The notes under the pieces: generated by a model
Told to the model about the DNA's origin: nothing
Seen by the model: the letters and a program-made list of their open reading frames with translations, nothing else
The model's database searches: none
Assembly: GCA_032164295.1 (NCBI GenBank)
Contig: JAJHTX010000001.1
Span: forward strand, 682,001-746,000
Length of the DNA stretch: 64,000 nucleotides
Source: Inonotus obliquus
Lineage: Eukaryota; Basidiomycota; Agaricomycetes; Hymenochaetales; Hymenochaetaceae
Reading direction: 5' to 3'
Made by a program: the position numbers and the translations under genes
Shown: piece by piece, positions 35,560 to 50,415 of the stretch
Numbering within the stretch: the stretch's first letter is position 1
How the letters are laid out: every line of letters begins with the position of its first letter

Positions 35560-36269
35560 GTTTGTCTTGTAAAAGGTGTATCGAGTCGCTGGAGTGGTTT
35601 GAGGGAGACTCACCTTCACTATTAAAGCCGTCCACCGTTTCCCGCTGATCCAAGAGTTTCAATACTTCGGGAAGTCCACGTGTGCTGGTAAGCATCGGAA
35701 ATGGAAGCAAGGGAACAAGGAAAGCGAGTAGAAGCCTATAATTGACATACTAGACGCCTGGCCAAGTCTCCAATAAACTCTGCCCGCCCCGCCGCGAGGT
35801 TGAAAAGGCAACAAATGAGGGTTCTTTGATATCTATTTTAAGGATTGAACAAAAGCCGAGTCTTGGAGCAAGTGGCCAATCTATATCAGGCCCTGGGCGT
35901 GATCTTACACGTGAGCAGCGCCTCTCCTCGCGTTCGAGCGCATCGCATCTAGAATTAGCTACTTAACCCGGTATCAACATCGCAAAGTTCACCGACTTAC
36001 AAAGATTTGAAATTTTACAGAACCTGAAGATCATCATGATCGATTGGGATTGATGAAACCCGGAATTTGATGGTATCACAGCGCCTAAAGGAACTTTTTT
36101 TGGTTGGTACTCTATGTCCAATTCAGATGAGCGAGAAAAGGGGATGAAGTTCTGATGCTTATTGATATGCGATGAAACATGACGAGGAATAGCACACTCA
36201 TGAAAGAGAAAAAATGACTGAAGATCTTATACCTGGAAAGATTCGATCAGCAACTTCACAGCTAACGGT
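35560..36269. other. Intergenic region, DUF6533 copy 3 to permease
   Basis: About 710 bp carrying the copy 3 upstream region and the permease 3' flank. No gene, repeat or recognisable element seen. Confidence 0.45.
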
Positions 36270-38372
36270 CTAGAAGTAGATACTAGTACGTACTAGCCAC
36301 TGCCAGAATCTCTCCATGATGTTCCTCGGCGGCGGTTCCTCATACGACGACTCCTCAGCTTCCTTCTGTCCCGTGATGAAATCCATTTCGCTGGGAGGTA
36401 CGGGGCCCGTCTTTTTGTATAGACGTGCGCCGATGTAAACAATAGGATACATCACGAACGGCAGATATCTGGTGATGAAAGTCGCAGTATCCCAGTTGTC
36501 CCTTAAGAACACATGGTAACCTTGGAACTGCAGTTTGAAGAGTATTAGCTACTCAACAAGGAAACGACGGCCAAACTCACGAAGCAAATGACTGGGCATG
36601 CAATCACGGCATACCAGGCCATATACGGGTTCAGCCTGTTGTAGTACGGCAACTTGGATCGATCAATGCCCTGCGCGACAAGCCCTTTGTAGAACCGGGT
36701 GTATGTCAAGGAGATGCTAAACCAGTTCATCAGGCCCGCAACAGCGCACATGTTCACGAACCACTGAAATACTTCCCCAGCCGTTGCAGAAACGGACATG
36801 TATGCCAAAAAAGAGAAACTTGCAGTGAATGCAACCGCTACAACCGGAAGTCCATTGGGCAGTGTGATGCGGAAAAACTGTGGTGCGTTATCTGCAAGAG
36901 CAAGGCCGTAAAGTGCACGCGAAGCGACATATAGGTCGGATGAAGCAGCCGACCACGCAGAGGTCATAATGGCAGCATTGATAACATGCGGTAGACCTTT
37001 TATTTCGGCAAGTCTGACTGCTATGACGAATGGTGATCGTGCACCAGTACTCGTCTCCAAGCGAAGGTCCGGATGTGTTGAGGGAACCAGCAGCCCGATA
37101 ACGGTTGTTCCGCCAATGTAGAACAATAACAATCTGACATATACACGTCGAATTGCCTTCGGGATGTTCCTGCGAGGATTCTTCGCTTCTCCGGCAGCAA
37201 TCTAAAAGAAAGAAGGTTTCGTGGCAGCATAAGATTAGACGCTTGTTTGAGCAGTACATATTGAAACGCACAGCGATAATCTCACTACCAATATACGAGA
37301 ACGCAGCCTGCGACATGACCGCCCACCAGCCCAAGAAACGGCCCTTGGCACCTTCAATACCTCTAAACTGGACCAAAGGACCGGGATCGCGCCAGTATCT
37401 AAACCCGACACGGTCCCGCGTTGGTCCACCACCAAGATCGAGTATGATGCCCAAAATCTGTTTAAGGTCATTCCTGTGAGTAATCTTCAGAATCAGATGA
37501 ACAACGGGCACCTACAATAAGTCCAACTATAGTAATGACTTTTATTGATGCGAAGACAAACTCGCATTCGCCATAGATACCTGAATACTGAGGTTTCAGC
37601 GGAAGATTTGTTGACAACGCAGATGTTTCTTACCAACTCCGAACGAGTTGATCACCAAAACGACTATGATACCCATCGTAATCCATACCGCCGGGCTCAC
37701 CTCGTCAGGCTACCTTTCATCAGCAAACATTTAGCCAGAAAAAGATCAGGCGTACTGTCTTCCAAAACTGCATCAGAACCGCGAGAGCTGAAAGTTCGGC
37801 TGGTAGCCCAATTGTCCAATTATACCAATAGAACCAGCCCAAAGTAAGAGATAATGCAGGGTCAACGAAACGCTCTGCGAGTTTGATATGTCCCCCTGGA
37901 ATGGGTAGAAGCGTGGCCATTTCGCCGATGGAGATCTTAGTTCTCGCATTGGTGAATGTTCACTGAAGATAGCATGGGATCGGGTCGACTTACCATGACA
38001 CCGTAACATATCGAACCTACGATCGAAAAGCCTAAAAGCAGACCGAGAGGACCACCATTCGCAAGACTGGTAGCTGAGCCGAGGAACAGTCCAGTTCCAA
38101 TAACGCCTTCATGCAACCCAGGATCTCAGAAATCATTCATCTTTACACATTGGCGAGCGCACCTCCGATACTGGAACAGCGTTAGCATCGGAAACATTCA
38201 GAAGCTTGCACTGAACGGCTTACCTAATTAAAGCGATATGTCTGTTCTTCAGATTCCTCTTGAGGTAGTTCTTCTCTCTTTCGCCAAAGTTCACGTCGGA
38301 TTCGGACGGAGTTTCCTTTCCGAGCTGGGGATGTAATTGTTCTACATCCTTCTCAAACGGAGAGGATACCAT
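36270..38372 (-). CDS. Amino-acid permease (YAT family, APC superfamily)
   Basis: Plasma-membrane proton-coupled amino-acid transporter with about twelve helices. The start at 38372 gives MVSSPFEKDVEQLHPQLGKE and then NYLKRNLKNRHIALIR, the standard lead-in to helix 1. Family landmarks are GEMATLLPIPGGHIKLAERF (about 37930-37870), LSLTLGWFYWYNWTIGLPAE, ILDLGGGPTRDRVGFRYWRD (about 37450), GWWAVMSQAAFSYIGSEIIA (about 37330), AGEAKNPRRNIPKAIRRVYV (about 37200-37130), MTSAWSAASSDLYVASRALY (about 36970-36910), and NGLPVVAVAFTASFSFLAYM. The C-terminus EEPPPRNIMERFWQWLVRTS ends at 36270. Six or more introns. Broad specificity is typical; the substrate is not readable here. Confidence 0.92.
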
Positions 38373-39141
38373 GCTGCTGACGGTTCTGGTGCGAAGTAAG
38401 GTTCCAAAAGGTAGAGTAGTTAGACCGACGGCAGAGGTGACTTTATACAGTTGCGAGGAACGACATTCTCCCGGGTCAAAACGAAGTTGCCGTCTGTCGG
38501 AGTTCTCCACCGAAAATTCGCAATCGCGCCCTTGAATGAGGAACTCGGATCATTATCATCTTTGCGTTGCTGGCTGTGGTTCAGGTAGTCCAGTAATCAA
38601 ATTCATCCATGCGAAGTTGATAGTGGAACACATGCAACTGCAAATGCCCAAACTAGTCTAGCCATTAAAGTTGCCGACGATATTATAGTCGAGACTTATC
38701 TGGACTCCAAGACGATTGACGATCCTGATCGCGCCATGATGACGCCAGTTGCCTGTTAAAGCACGGGTGGAAAAAGATATAAACGACCATATGCAACCTC
38801 TTCTTGGTGAGAGAAAACTGTTGTTGATGATGGTCGCGCACAAGGGACATTCACTCTTAGGTGCTTGGTTGCAGCCTCCAACAAGGCATGAAATTATCGC
38901 GTTTCGTTTGCAAACGCTAGTCGACCTTTGGGTCACCGACCATACATTATAACATGGAAGAAGTACTTACTCGTGACCTATGGAGTTTCACAGTTCTCTC
39001 GTCATTGCGTCAGTTATGATACATGGAATTCCACATGAATACATTGTCGAAGGGTGGGTTATCGGGAGGCGGGAGATACATTAACTCTTCGGAGCACTAT
39101 TGAACTAGATGGGATTTCGGGTCAGACATAAGCAACAAGGC
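38373..39141. other. Intergenic region upstream of the permease
   Basis: About 770 bp between the permease start and the prefoldin stop (both minus strand). It must contain the permease promoter and the prefoldin terminator region. No gene supported. Confidence 0.45.
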
Positions 39142-39675
39142 CTATTTGGTATTGAAACTTACAATATCTCTGAGCTGCGCCTGTGATTCATTGAATGTTT
39201 TTTCCAGGTACTTGGACTGTCAAGCAGCAATCAAGAAACAGTTCGACCATGGGATTCGTCACATCCCAGAGCTCACCTTCTTGTTTAAGCTATTAATGTC
39301 GTCGGTAAGCTCCTTTTCCTGTGACTTCAGGTCTTTCTCCATAGCAGGTCGAGGAGTAAGTATAAACCTTGTACGGTACGATCAGGTGAGGTTATGCACA
39401 ACGGAACGTCAAGTAAGACAACAAACATCTTGCCAACGCCCTTATACAAATTGACGTCCTTGCCCATTGAGTTTATCTCATCGATCGTGAGCTGTAAAAT
39501 TCTTCGTTCTCGTTCCTTCGCCGCCGCAGTAGCTTTCGTTGCAGATAAAGCACGCTGCGAGTTGACTGCTGTTTGCTGTATCTGTTGTAGTATCTGGAAG
39601 AAAAGAATCAGATCATTGATTAAGGCGGACTGAGGACATCCTGACTCTATGTAGCGTCTCATCAGGGAGGGACAT
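39142..39675 (-). CDS. PFD1: Prefoldin subunit 1
   Basis: Beta-type subunit of the hexameric prefoldin chaperone that hands nascent actin and tubulin to CCT. The start at 39675 gives MSLPDETLHR. An intron (about 39644-39598) joins ILQQIQQTAVNSQRALSATK (helix 1) and ERERRILQLTIDEINSMGKD. The hairpin NLYKGVGKMFV follows, then an intron and TPRPAMEKDLKSQEKELTDD with helix 2 heptads INSLNKKVRYLEKTFNESQA, ending at 39142. The total is about 125 residues, right for the family. It is divergent from SNU114 with only 240 bp between starts. Confidence 0.9.
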
Positions 39676-39915
39676 GGTGACCGCAGGAGCGTTAGCTACC
39701 AAAATGTAGAGAATGGAATGAGGCAGGCGTGACTAGCGCGTTGTTTATGCTTGTTGATCACTGAAATTTCGCGTCACCACCATTCGACTGTCTCGCCTCC
39801 GCTGAAAACCAGCCTGCGCAGAGCCATCACCTCGTTCCTATTGGAACCCCATTCTCTCTACCTGCGCTATCCGCCATCTATTTCCTCCTTGAGCCTCATC
39901 TTACCGCATTAAAAG
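39676..39915. promoter_or_regulatory. Shared bidirectional promoter region PFD1/SNU114
   Basis: Only 240 bp separate the two divergent start codons, so regulatory DNA is probably shared. A C/T-rich leader (about 39840-39900) precedes the SNU114 ATG. Inferred from position. Confidence 0.45.
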
Positions 39916-42900
39916 ATGGCCTCTCTAGAAGATTACGATGAGTTCGGTAACTACATAGGCGGGGACCTGGACTCTGATGATGAGGAAGACGTTCAACAGG
40001 AGACATTCGCAAGCACCGTGCAGTCAAGGGAGGAAACGCGCGCACCATTAGAAGGCTTTGACGATGAGAAATCTCGACCTGAGGCGGCGGATAGTATGGC
40101 GCTTATGGAGATAGATGGTGAGGATAAAACGTCTTCATGTGCTCCATTCCTTACAAATCCAAGTAGAGCCGGTTCACAATGCAGTCATCTTACACGAAGA
40201 CAAGCAATACTACCCGACCGCGCAAGACGTTTATGGACCAGATGTAGAAACACTTGTGCAGGAGGAGGACGCCCAACCACTCTCCGAGCCAATCATAGCA
40301 CCTATCAAAGTGCGAAAATGGGTTATAGAAGAGAAGGACATGCCGGAGACACGATTTGACAAAGGGTATGTATGTATAGTACGCCATTGTTTGAGTCCAG
40401 CCACAATAAGCATTATACGACAGGTTCTTGTTGAATATGACCTCTTTTCCGGAGATGATCCGTAACGTCGCGGTTGTAGGCCACTTGCACCACGGGAAGA
40501 CGGCGCTTATGGATATGCTCGTCTTCGAGACTCACAGATTGACGTGGGATTCGGACAAGAACGTTCGTATTGCTTCGTTGGTATATTTCCTTGGATTCTC
40601 ATCCCACTTTTAGCTCCGGTACACAGACACTCATACATTATCTCGGGAACGAGAGATTTCAATAAAATCTTCGCCAATGTCACTCATTCTGGGAACCACG
40701 GGAGGAAAATCACATTTGATACATTTCATTGACACTCCCGGACATGTAAACTTTGTGGATGAAGTGGCGTGTGCGATGAGATTAGTGGATGGTGTCCTGC
40801 TGGTTGTCGATGTGGTTGAAGGGGTGAGCATAGGATGATGGCTTTTGTAGGTTAACGTCTGATATGTGACAGGTCATGGTCAACACTGAGGCCATAATCA
40901 AGCACGCGATTCAGGAGAACGTAAAACTGACACTAGTGGTTAACAAGATCGACCGACTAATTCTTGAACTGCGGATCAAACCTGCCGACGCCTTCTACAA
41001 GATAAAGCATACTATTGAAGAAGTCAACACCGTGATCAGGTTCATTGCCTATCTACTCACCCGTTTCTATAACTGACCCGCCTTTCATAGCTCGATTAAC
41101 CCCGACCCTGAGCTTCGCCTTAGTCCAGAAAGAGGCAACGTCGCTTTTGCGAGCACTGATATGGCCTGGTGCTTTACGCTTGAATCATTCGCTCAGATGT
41201 ACTCGGATACCTATGGTGAGCCCCGAAGGCAAAGTGAATTTTATTGGATCACTCTCATTTAGCGTTAGGTGCATTCAATGTCTCTGGGTTCGCGAAACGT
41301 CTCTGGGGAGATATTTACTTTGATAGCGAGGACCGGAAGTTCACTCGTAAGCAGGCGGATCCAGAGCAGAATCGGACTTTCGTACATTTCATTCTTGAGC
41401 CGCTATACAAGCTCTACAGTCAGGTTTTGAGTGAGGAGACGGATAACTTACGCGAGACACTTGATAGCCTAGGAATCAAACTGAAGCCTATCATGTACAA
41501 AATGGACGTCCGACCGCTCTTGAAAGCCGTCCTCGATCAGTTTTTTGGTCCCTGTACGGGCCTCGTGGATATGATTGTCGAACATTTACCTTCACCTGTA
41601 CAGAATGCCGAGAACAAAGTTCAGCGGGCTTACAGTGGTCCATTGTCTTCTGATCTTGCACATACCATGCAGAAGTGCGACCCAGAAGGGCCCGTCATGA
41701 TTCATGTGTCGAAACTATATCATACAACGGACGCCCAAAGCTTCAGAGCTTTCGGACGGGTCATCAGTGGTACTGTACGGAAAGGTATGGAAGTGAAGGT
41801 CCTTGGCGAGGGCTACTCACCTGAAGATGAGGAGGATATGATGAAGGCCGTCGTTGAGGATGTTTGGATTGCAGAAGCACGGTGGGTTTCCAATTCTATA
41901 GATTCAGTCTTCATGTCTGAGTAGACTATCAGATACAACATTCCGGCAGAGGAGGTGTCTGCTGGCAATCTTGTTCTTCTGGGTGGTGTTGACCCATCCA
42001 TTATGAAGACGGCTACAATCGCCGCTGCGGATATCGACGAGGACCTCTACATCTTCCGACCGATCAGGCACGTAACACAGTCCGTCCTTAAAATTGCCGT
42101 TGAGCCGATCCAACCCTCGGAGCTGCCTAAGATGTTATCTGGCCTGCGCAGTATCAACAAATCTTATCCGCTTGTAACAACGAAGGTTGAGGAGAGTGGT
42201 GAGCATGTCATTGTCGGAACGGGCGAGCTGTATCTGGATTGCGTCATGCACGACCTCCGGCGATTATTCTCGGAAATTGAGATTAAGGTTTCTGACCCGA
42301 CGACGCGATTCTGCGAAACGGTTCTAGAGACCAGCGCATTGAAATGTTATGCTGACACTCCAAACAAAAAGTGAGTTGATCTTACGGGCCTGACTCACTT
42401 CATAGCTGATGGTAGAGAACAGAAATCGACTCACGATGATCGCGGAGCCACTAGAAAGAGGTATCGCCGAGGATATCGAAACTGGCCGAGTCACAATACG
42501 CATGTCTCCAAAAGAGCGGGGAACATTCTTCCAGGAGAAATATCAATGGGATCTATTGGCATCGCGATCAATATGGACCTTTGGTCCTGATGAATCCGGT
42601 CCCAATATTCTTTTGGACGATACTCTACCGTCCCAGGTGAGAGGTCACGACCATTGTCCTGCTTTCAATGACTGATTACCCTTCTTGCTTAACAGGTTGA
42701 CAAGAAGCTCCTCGGAACGGTCAAGGAGCATATCAAACAGGGCTTCCAGTGGGGTGCCAGAGAGGGACCGCTATGTGACGAGCGTGAGTTCGATAGATGT
42801 TTGCTCCTTAAGCCTTACTCACCTTCGACGTGTTAGCGATGCGAGGGGTCAAGTTCAGGATTCTGGACGCAAGTTTGGCCCAGGAACCAATATACCGGGG

Positions 42901-43577
42901 AGGCGGTCAAATAGTGCCCACGGCGCGTCGTGTTTGTTACTCGTCATTCCTAATGGTCAGTGCATCTACATTCTACTATCTTCAGCTAACGTTCTCTTCC
43001 TGTCTCGTAGGCCACGCCACGGCTAATGGAACCTATTTACTTTGTGGAGGTACAAGCTCCTGCTGATTGTATCTCAGCCGTATACACCGTCCTTGCAAGG
43101 CGGCGTGGACACGTTACTCAAGACATACCAAAGGCGGGATCGCCACTGTATACCGTCAAAGCGCTCATTCCTGTGATCGATGCCAACGGCTTCGAGACCG
43201 ACTTACGAACTGCTACACAAGGCCAAGCGTTCTGTCTACAAATATTCGACCACTGGTCAATAGTTCCTGGTACGTACTGCGTCGTAATTCACCAGGAAGT
43301 TAATTCACGCTGGTATGCCTATTCCGCTTAAGGTGATCCCACGGACACGAGCATCAAACTAAGACCGCTGGAGCCTGCTAGTGGACAGGCTCTCGCGCGC
43401 GATCTCGTACTCAAGACACGCCGACGAAAAGGCCTGGGTGACCAAATCTCCGTGTCGAAATACCTGGACGACGAGTTTGTGGTAAGCTAGTCATTCATTT
43501 CTGACATTGATAACTTTAATTATGTGTGCCCGCAGCTTGCTCTTTCGGCGTCCGGACATGCTGATCTTCTCGGGTAG
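39916..43577 (+). CDS. SNU114: U5 snRNP GTPase Snu114 / EFTUD2
   Basis: EF-2-like spliceosomal GTPase that drives U4/U6 unwinding and spliceosome release. The ATG at 39916 gives [20 protein letters not shown], the acidic N-terminal region specific to Snu114. Then come [20 protein letters not shown] and [17 protein letters not shown]. The GTPase domain has G1 [14 protein letters not shown] (about 40480-40520), switch RERE then [21 protein letters not shown]3 [20 protein letters not shown] (about 40720-40780) and G4 VVNKIDRL (about 40940). Domain II and III segments are [49 protein letters not shown] and [12 protein letters not shown]. Domain IV/V includes [20 protein letters not shown] and [16 protein letters not shown]. 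It ends [12 protein letters not shown] at 43577. The ten or so introns are canonical. Confidence 0.95.
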
Positions 43578-43840
43578 ATACATATCTTGTATTCTCGTAG
43601 AAGTAACTATAAAATGAGATAAGTACTCGCGGAAGGAAGTGGTAGCGAGGGAAAATGGAAAGGTTTCTACAGATTTCTATGACCACGTGAGAGATTGTGA
43701 ATGCCACGTCAGTCAACAGCGCGTCTTGCATATTTCAAGCCGATACTTCATCCTTACCTCCGCCAGCAGCTCCTACACTTTCTTTCACCTCCTCGTCCTC
43801 TGGTATTATCACCCGTCTCGGCTCATCGCTCCCGTTTATA

Positions 43841-45836
43841 ATGCGAAGAGTAGCGCTTTCAGCTGTCTTCGCCCTCGCCGCAGGCTCTGTATACGCTGCA
43901 GAGGATGCAGCGGAGAAGCCGTCCGTCAAGTTCCAGGTAGGTCGGACTGACACGTTGCACGTAATGCGAAGTCATTAAAATTATTCTGCGTCTTAGCCAG
44001 CGACCTTGAAGGCCGAGTTCCTCGAACAGTTCACAGACGACTGGTCTGAACGCTGGACTGTATCGGAGGCAACAAAGAAGACTCCAGTTGGCACGGAGAC
44101 CTTCAGCTATGTTGGCAAGTGGGAGGTCGAAGAGGCCTTGAAGCCAGTCATCGACGGCGACAAGGGTCTCGTTGCCAAATCCAAGGCAGCTCACCATGCC
44201 ATAAGCGCACCCTTCGCCACACCCATCGAGCTCGGTGACAAACCCCTCGTAGTGCAATACGAAGTCAAGTACCAAGACGGTGGCAACTGTGGTGGCGGCT
44301 ACGTCAAACTCCTCGAAGATGGGTTCCAGACGAGCGGGAAGGAGTTCGACGACAAAACACCATGGACCATCATGTTTGGCCCCGACTTGACATGTCCAGG
44401 TACCAAGGTCAGTGGTCCACTTTGCATTCGTGTGAAAGGCTTTTTCTTAGCTCGGCGATGTTTTCTAGGTCCACTTCATTTTCCGTCACAAGAACCCACT
44501 TACTGGTGAATTTGAGGAGAAGCACCTGAAGAACCCTCCCAAACCCAAGATTGAGAAACTGACCAACTTGTATACGCTCATTTTGAAGTAAGTTTTATGC
44601 AACTACCTATAAACTGTATATATTTAGATTTGTTTCAGCCCCGATAACTCTTATTCAGTACTCGTCAACGGCGAATCTCTCAACAACGGTACTCTTCTCG
44701 AAGACTTCACCCCGGCTGTTAACCCACCTAAGGAGATTGATGATCCCGATGACAAGAAGTCAGAAGACTGGGTTGACCAGAAGAAGATTTCAGATCCGGA
44801 TGCCAAGAAGCCCGCTGACTGGGATGAGGATGCACCATACGAAATTGAAGACGAAGAAGCCGTGAAGCCTGAGGGCTGGCTTGACGACGAGCCCGAGTTC
44901 GTCCCTGACCCAGGTATGTATGACTTTGTAGTTCCTATAAACAACCACTGACTTAAGCCCTCTCAGATGCTGAAAAGCCTGAGGAATGGGACGACGAAGA
45001 AGACGGTGAATGGATCGCCCCGACTGTTCGCAACCCGAAGTGCGAGGAGGCACCCGGCTGCGGCGAGTGGAAACGGTGGGACCATCTCTTTTGATAAGCT
45101 TTTGCTAGTATTTATGTCATTTTACAGACCATACAAGCCAAATCCTAACTACAAGGGCAAATGGTTCGCGCCCCTTATTGACAACCCCGCATACATTGGC
45201 GAGTGGAAGCCCCGCACGATCCCGAACCCGGTGTTCTTCGAGGACCTCAACCCAGTGAAAAGCCTCATTCACATCGGTGGCATTGGTATTGAGCTTTGGA
45301 CTATGACTCCAAACATTCTCTTCGACAACCTTTACATCGGTCACTCGGTGGAGGGCGCAAAGGCGTTTGCTGCTGAGACTTTCGACGTGAAGCACAAGCT
45401 TGAGGAAGAGCTAAGCAAGAAAGCCAAGAAGATCGAGGACGAGGAAGATGAACAAATCAGCTTCAAGGAGGACCCAATTGGTTTCATCCGACAGGCAATC
45501 TTCGACTTCGTTGAGGATGCAAAGGAGGACCCTGTTGCGGCATTCAAAGCTCACCCTAAGACTGGTGGTTCGCTCGCCATCTCCGCTCTCACTTTCGTTG
45601 GCATGCTTCTCTCTCTCGGCGGTCTCATCGGGGCGCAACAAAAGCCTGTCACCAAGGCCAAGGTATGTGTAGAGACTTGTCCATCTGACGCAACCTCACA
45701 ATTCTGTAATTATCAGTCCACAATCAAGAAGGCAGACGCCTCACCAGAAAAGAAGACCACGGAATCGGCGCCTTCGGCGCCTGCTGGTAGTGAGAAGAAG
45801 GAAGAATCCGGAGCGAAGAAGCGTGTCGGAAAGTAG
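43841..45836 (+). CDS. CNX1: Calnexin
   Basis: ER membrane lectin chaperone for monoglucosylated glycoproteins. The signal peptide is [20 protein letters not shown]. The lumenal lectin domain has [33 protein letters not shown] and [16 protein letters not shown]. The P-domain arm has type 1 repeats ([40 protein letters not shown]) and type 2 repeats ([52 protein letters not shown]). [20 protein letters not shown] follows. One transmembrane helix ([20 protein letters not shown], about 45580-45640) precedes a Lys-rich cytosolic tail ending KKRVGK, with no lumenal retention tetrapeptide. That makes it calnexin rather than calreticulin. It follows SNU114 by 263 bp in the same direction. Confidence 0.95.
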
Positions 45837-46190
45837 AATGATGTCTCTTGCACCGTTTCTGTATACCTTTACACTATTACAGAACCTGCACTCCCTACCT
45901 ATGCATTTTCTCTCCTCGGATTTCTAGTTGCTCGTAAATCGTGTGATGTGGAAGGTGTCTCCGCTTCTCCTCTTTCGTACTCCTGGACTTGCTTATTACC
46001 CTCAAAAAGAATGAGTTCGACCTTAGTGTAGCTATCTATTTCTTGCTGTTCTTCGTATAATGACCATGGCCAATAAACATCATTTCGGTGTGTCAGTCAC
46101 GTGTGGGAGAATTGCTCTGGGTAACTCGTTATACGTACGCGATACGGTAATAGGATAGCTCTTCCACTTTGATCTCCCCGCTAGTCAAAA

Positions 46191-47528
46191 ATGCGGAAGA
46201 ACCTCGTAATCTTTCAGGCCTTGTTCTTCCTTAGGAATGCTCTGGGGCATGGGCATGGGCACGATGAAGCCGCTGGTGAGGACGCGGCGTACGCTCAGCG
46301 ACACGTATGTCTGCTTTTTGTGTTTTCAATCGACGAGTTCTGACTGAAGAATGCTTCGAAGATGGCTACGGAGCATCATATGTGGGCAGAGCTTGAACGT
46401 AACGGTATGACCCTTGTTCTGACGACGGTTTGACAGAGATACCTTCGACCCGAATTCGTTCTTCCATCTACATGATTTTAACAGGTCCGTCCGATCCGTT
46501 CAGCGTGATTCCCATCTAACTACCTTATCATATACTGCCCATGGCGGACAAACTCGATCCCAAACTAGAGATGGCGTCCTTGACAAAGACGAGATAGAAG
46601 CTATCTACGGCGTGCATCATCCATACTCGCAAAAGAAGTCGGCAGACGAGGAAGCACACCAAGCGAAAGCCAATCACATCGTGAACACGGTGTTGAGCAT
46701 TATGGATAAGGATGGAGATGGGAAGATCTCGTTGAGTGAGTTCTTGGAGAAGGGTGTAGAATCTCTACCGAGTTTTGAAGGGCTCGGTGCGGAGGGACAT
46801 CATTACGATGTCGAGAGCGGTGCGTTTTTGATTGGGACTGGGGTGGAGTTAGTCGTGATTATTGACTTACATGGACTTCTACAGAGTTTTTCTTGCACCA
46901 CGAAGGTAAGCTCTTAACTACTGAGTTCCCGACGTTGATGATAATTTCTCCGTTGTCCAGAGGAGTTCCATTCTACACCTGACACACAAACGGATGAAGC
47001 ATACAACCATCCAGAAGACCTAGAGCACTTCGCCGCGCACGAAGACATCGAACGACAAGAGGTTATTAAAGAAGCTGAGTACCAAGGTATTTCCGTCGAG
47101 GAAGCACTAGCGGAACACGAAAAGGCCGAAGCCGCTGCTGAAGCGCGTGAACGAGAACGAGAAGAACAGGAACGAGAAGAACAGAGACGAAGAGCGAAAC
47201 CAACTGTGCGGCCTGTGAACCCGGAAAAACTTGATCCTGCCGTTCGGTATGGAGGTGCTGCGAGGGAAAGTGAGGAATTTGGAGAGTGGGGGACTGGTGA
47301 TAAGGGCTATAAGATCCCTTCGACCCCCGGCGAACGTCTCAGGTCTGCTTGGTTAATCTATTTATTGCTGCGTGTGTACCGTTTGAGCTGACGGGCGGTG
47401 TTCATCTTTGCTTTTACGAACAGGAAAAACGTTCCGTACAAGGTTGGTTGATCAGCGTTCTTGTTCGTGCTTTAAGTATTGACTGCTGTTCGCAGTACAA
47501 ATTCCGTCGTAACTGGGGCGACTTCTGA
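46191..47528 (+). CDS. Nucleobindin/Ssp120-like EF-hand secretory protein
   Basis: The ATG at 46191 gives a hydrophobic leader MRKNLVIFQALFFLRNALGH followed by GHGHDEAAGEDAA. A segment MATEHHMWAEL leads to FFHLHDFNR. After an intron DGVLDKDEIEAIYGVHHPYS completes the first EF-hand. The second is canonical: MDKDGDGKISLSEFLEKG (about 46700-46755). EGHHYDVES-EFFLHHEE and YNHPEDLEHFAAHEDIERQE follow. A long Glu/Arg-rich helix (about 47090-47195) then precedes KNVPYKYKFRRNWGDF at 47528. The layout matches fungal Ssp120 and animal nucleobindins, calcium binders of the early secretory pathway. It lies next to calnexin, another ER calcium-binding protein, in the same orientation. Confidence 0.88.
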
Positions 47529-48836
47529 GGGGCTTACATAAAGCGTGGTTTTCTATTTCAGGATGAGGGGAATCTTTGCTTTTATATTGCGATATACTTA
47601 TGTATGGAAGTCCTCTATTTATTCTGCTTTTTGACAGAGTTTGCAGTCGATGCGCATGATGCCTTGTCCTCTGATACGCAGAATAACTCCTAACCTACGT
47701 ATCTCTGAGCTGAATTGCAGATGAACGAACTAATGATTTCTTTGCGCCCGATACATTCCAGCCGTCGGAGTTCATAGTGACATGAAGTTTTTGCGAGCAC
47801 ATATTTTCCTTTTATTTAATTTCTGAGTCTAGGTCAGATTGAACTTCATGGTCGGTGATAGTACTCTGTTCAATACCTCACTACGCGTCCGCAACGGCGG
47901 CCTCACCCCACTTGCAAGCGATTCTGTAGCGGCTAACAGTCGAGTCTGGGCGTCCAGGCAGCCATGTGGATAGTACTTCCTGTGCGCCGGGGGAACCTCG
48001 GAAGAATACCAACACGGGAAACTGGGAAATCGTGCCCAGAGAACGATGTGGCTTCTATATATTTTCCTTTATGGATAGATCCAAGCGAACTCGATGGACA
48101 TGGGTCAGATGAATGAGAGGTTTCCTTGTGAGTGCAGTTGAAACGCGCATTTCACTGAAATATACTATTAAATATACGTGCAAACGGAACGAAGATCGAT
48201 TGAAACATGTGACTTGATCAGGACTTGACGCGTTGGTAGAAGCCTTTTCTGTCCTTTCTTTCCCTTCCAGTCTCTCATCTGTTCAGTCGACGCGCGTTGA
48301 ACAAGGCTGGGGGATTGAACGGCGATGTCTCACTGGAACAAGAACTCTTTGCCTGTCTACACCACGAGGTTCTCCTATTCTTACCTGGAAGGACACAAAG
48401 GCTTTTACGTTTCTAGGATGAAATGAGCAAATTGATAGGAGAGTGTATATGATTAACCGGGGATTGCGGGGCTAAGGAGCGGCTTAAAGATATTCAAGTA
48501 TTGAAATAATGGGAAGCTAAGATCTGGATTTCGATTTGCTTTGTGCATGGTGTCTGCATGGTGTCTATCTATCTGGTTCGTAAGGATTTGAAGGGTATGC
48601 CGTGACAAGGTTACTCGCTGCCCCTCACTAACAATTATATATATTTTTAACGTTTTGGAAGATCTTAAAAGGACCTCCTCCCTTTAGCCTGCGTCCTTGT
48701 TTTCCCTTCCTTTACCTCCGTCTTAGACTTGGACTGCCTCCTGCCTTTGTCCTTCATCCTTTTCTCAGAGCAGACTCTCGTTCTGAATTACCAGTGGACT
48801 CCCGTCCAACTCACTCTTTGGCTGTCTTCCTCAAGC
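47529..48836. other. Intergenic region with GH5 promoter
   Basis: About 1.3 kb without a supported gene. A TATA-like run (48635-48645, tta-tatatatt type) lies about 195 bp before the GH5 start. It is followed by a strongly C/T-rich leader from about 48670, typical of well-expressed fungal genes. An isolated open stretch at 48233-48421 has no homology I can recognise. Confidence 0.45.
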
Positions 48837-50415
<1,579 letters not shown>

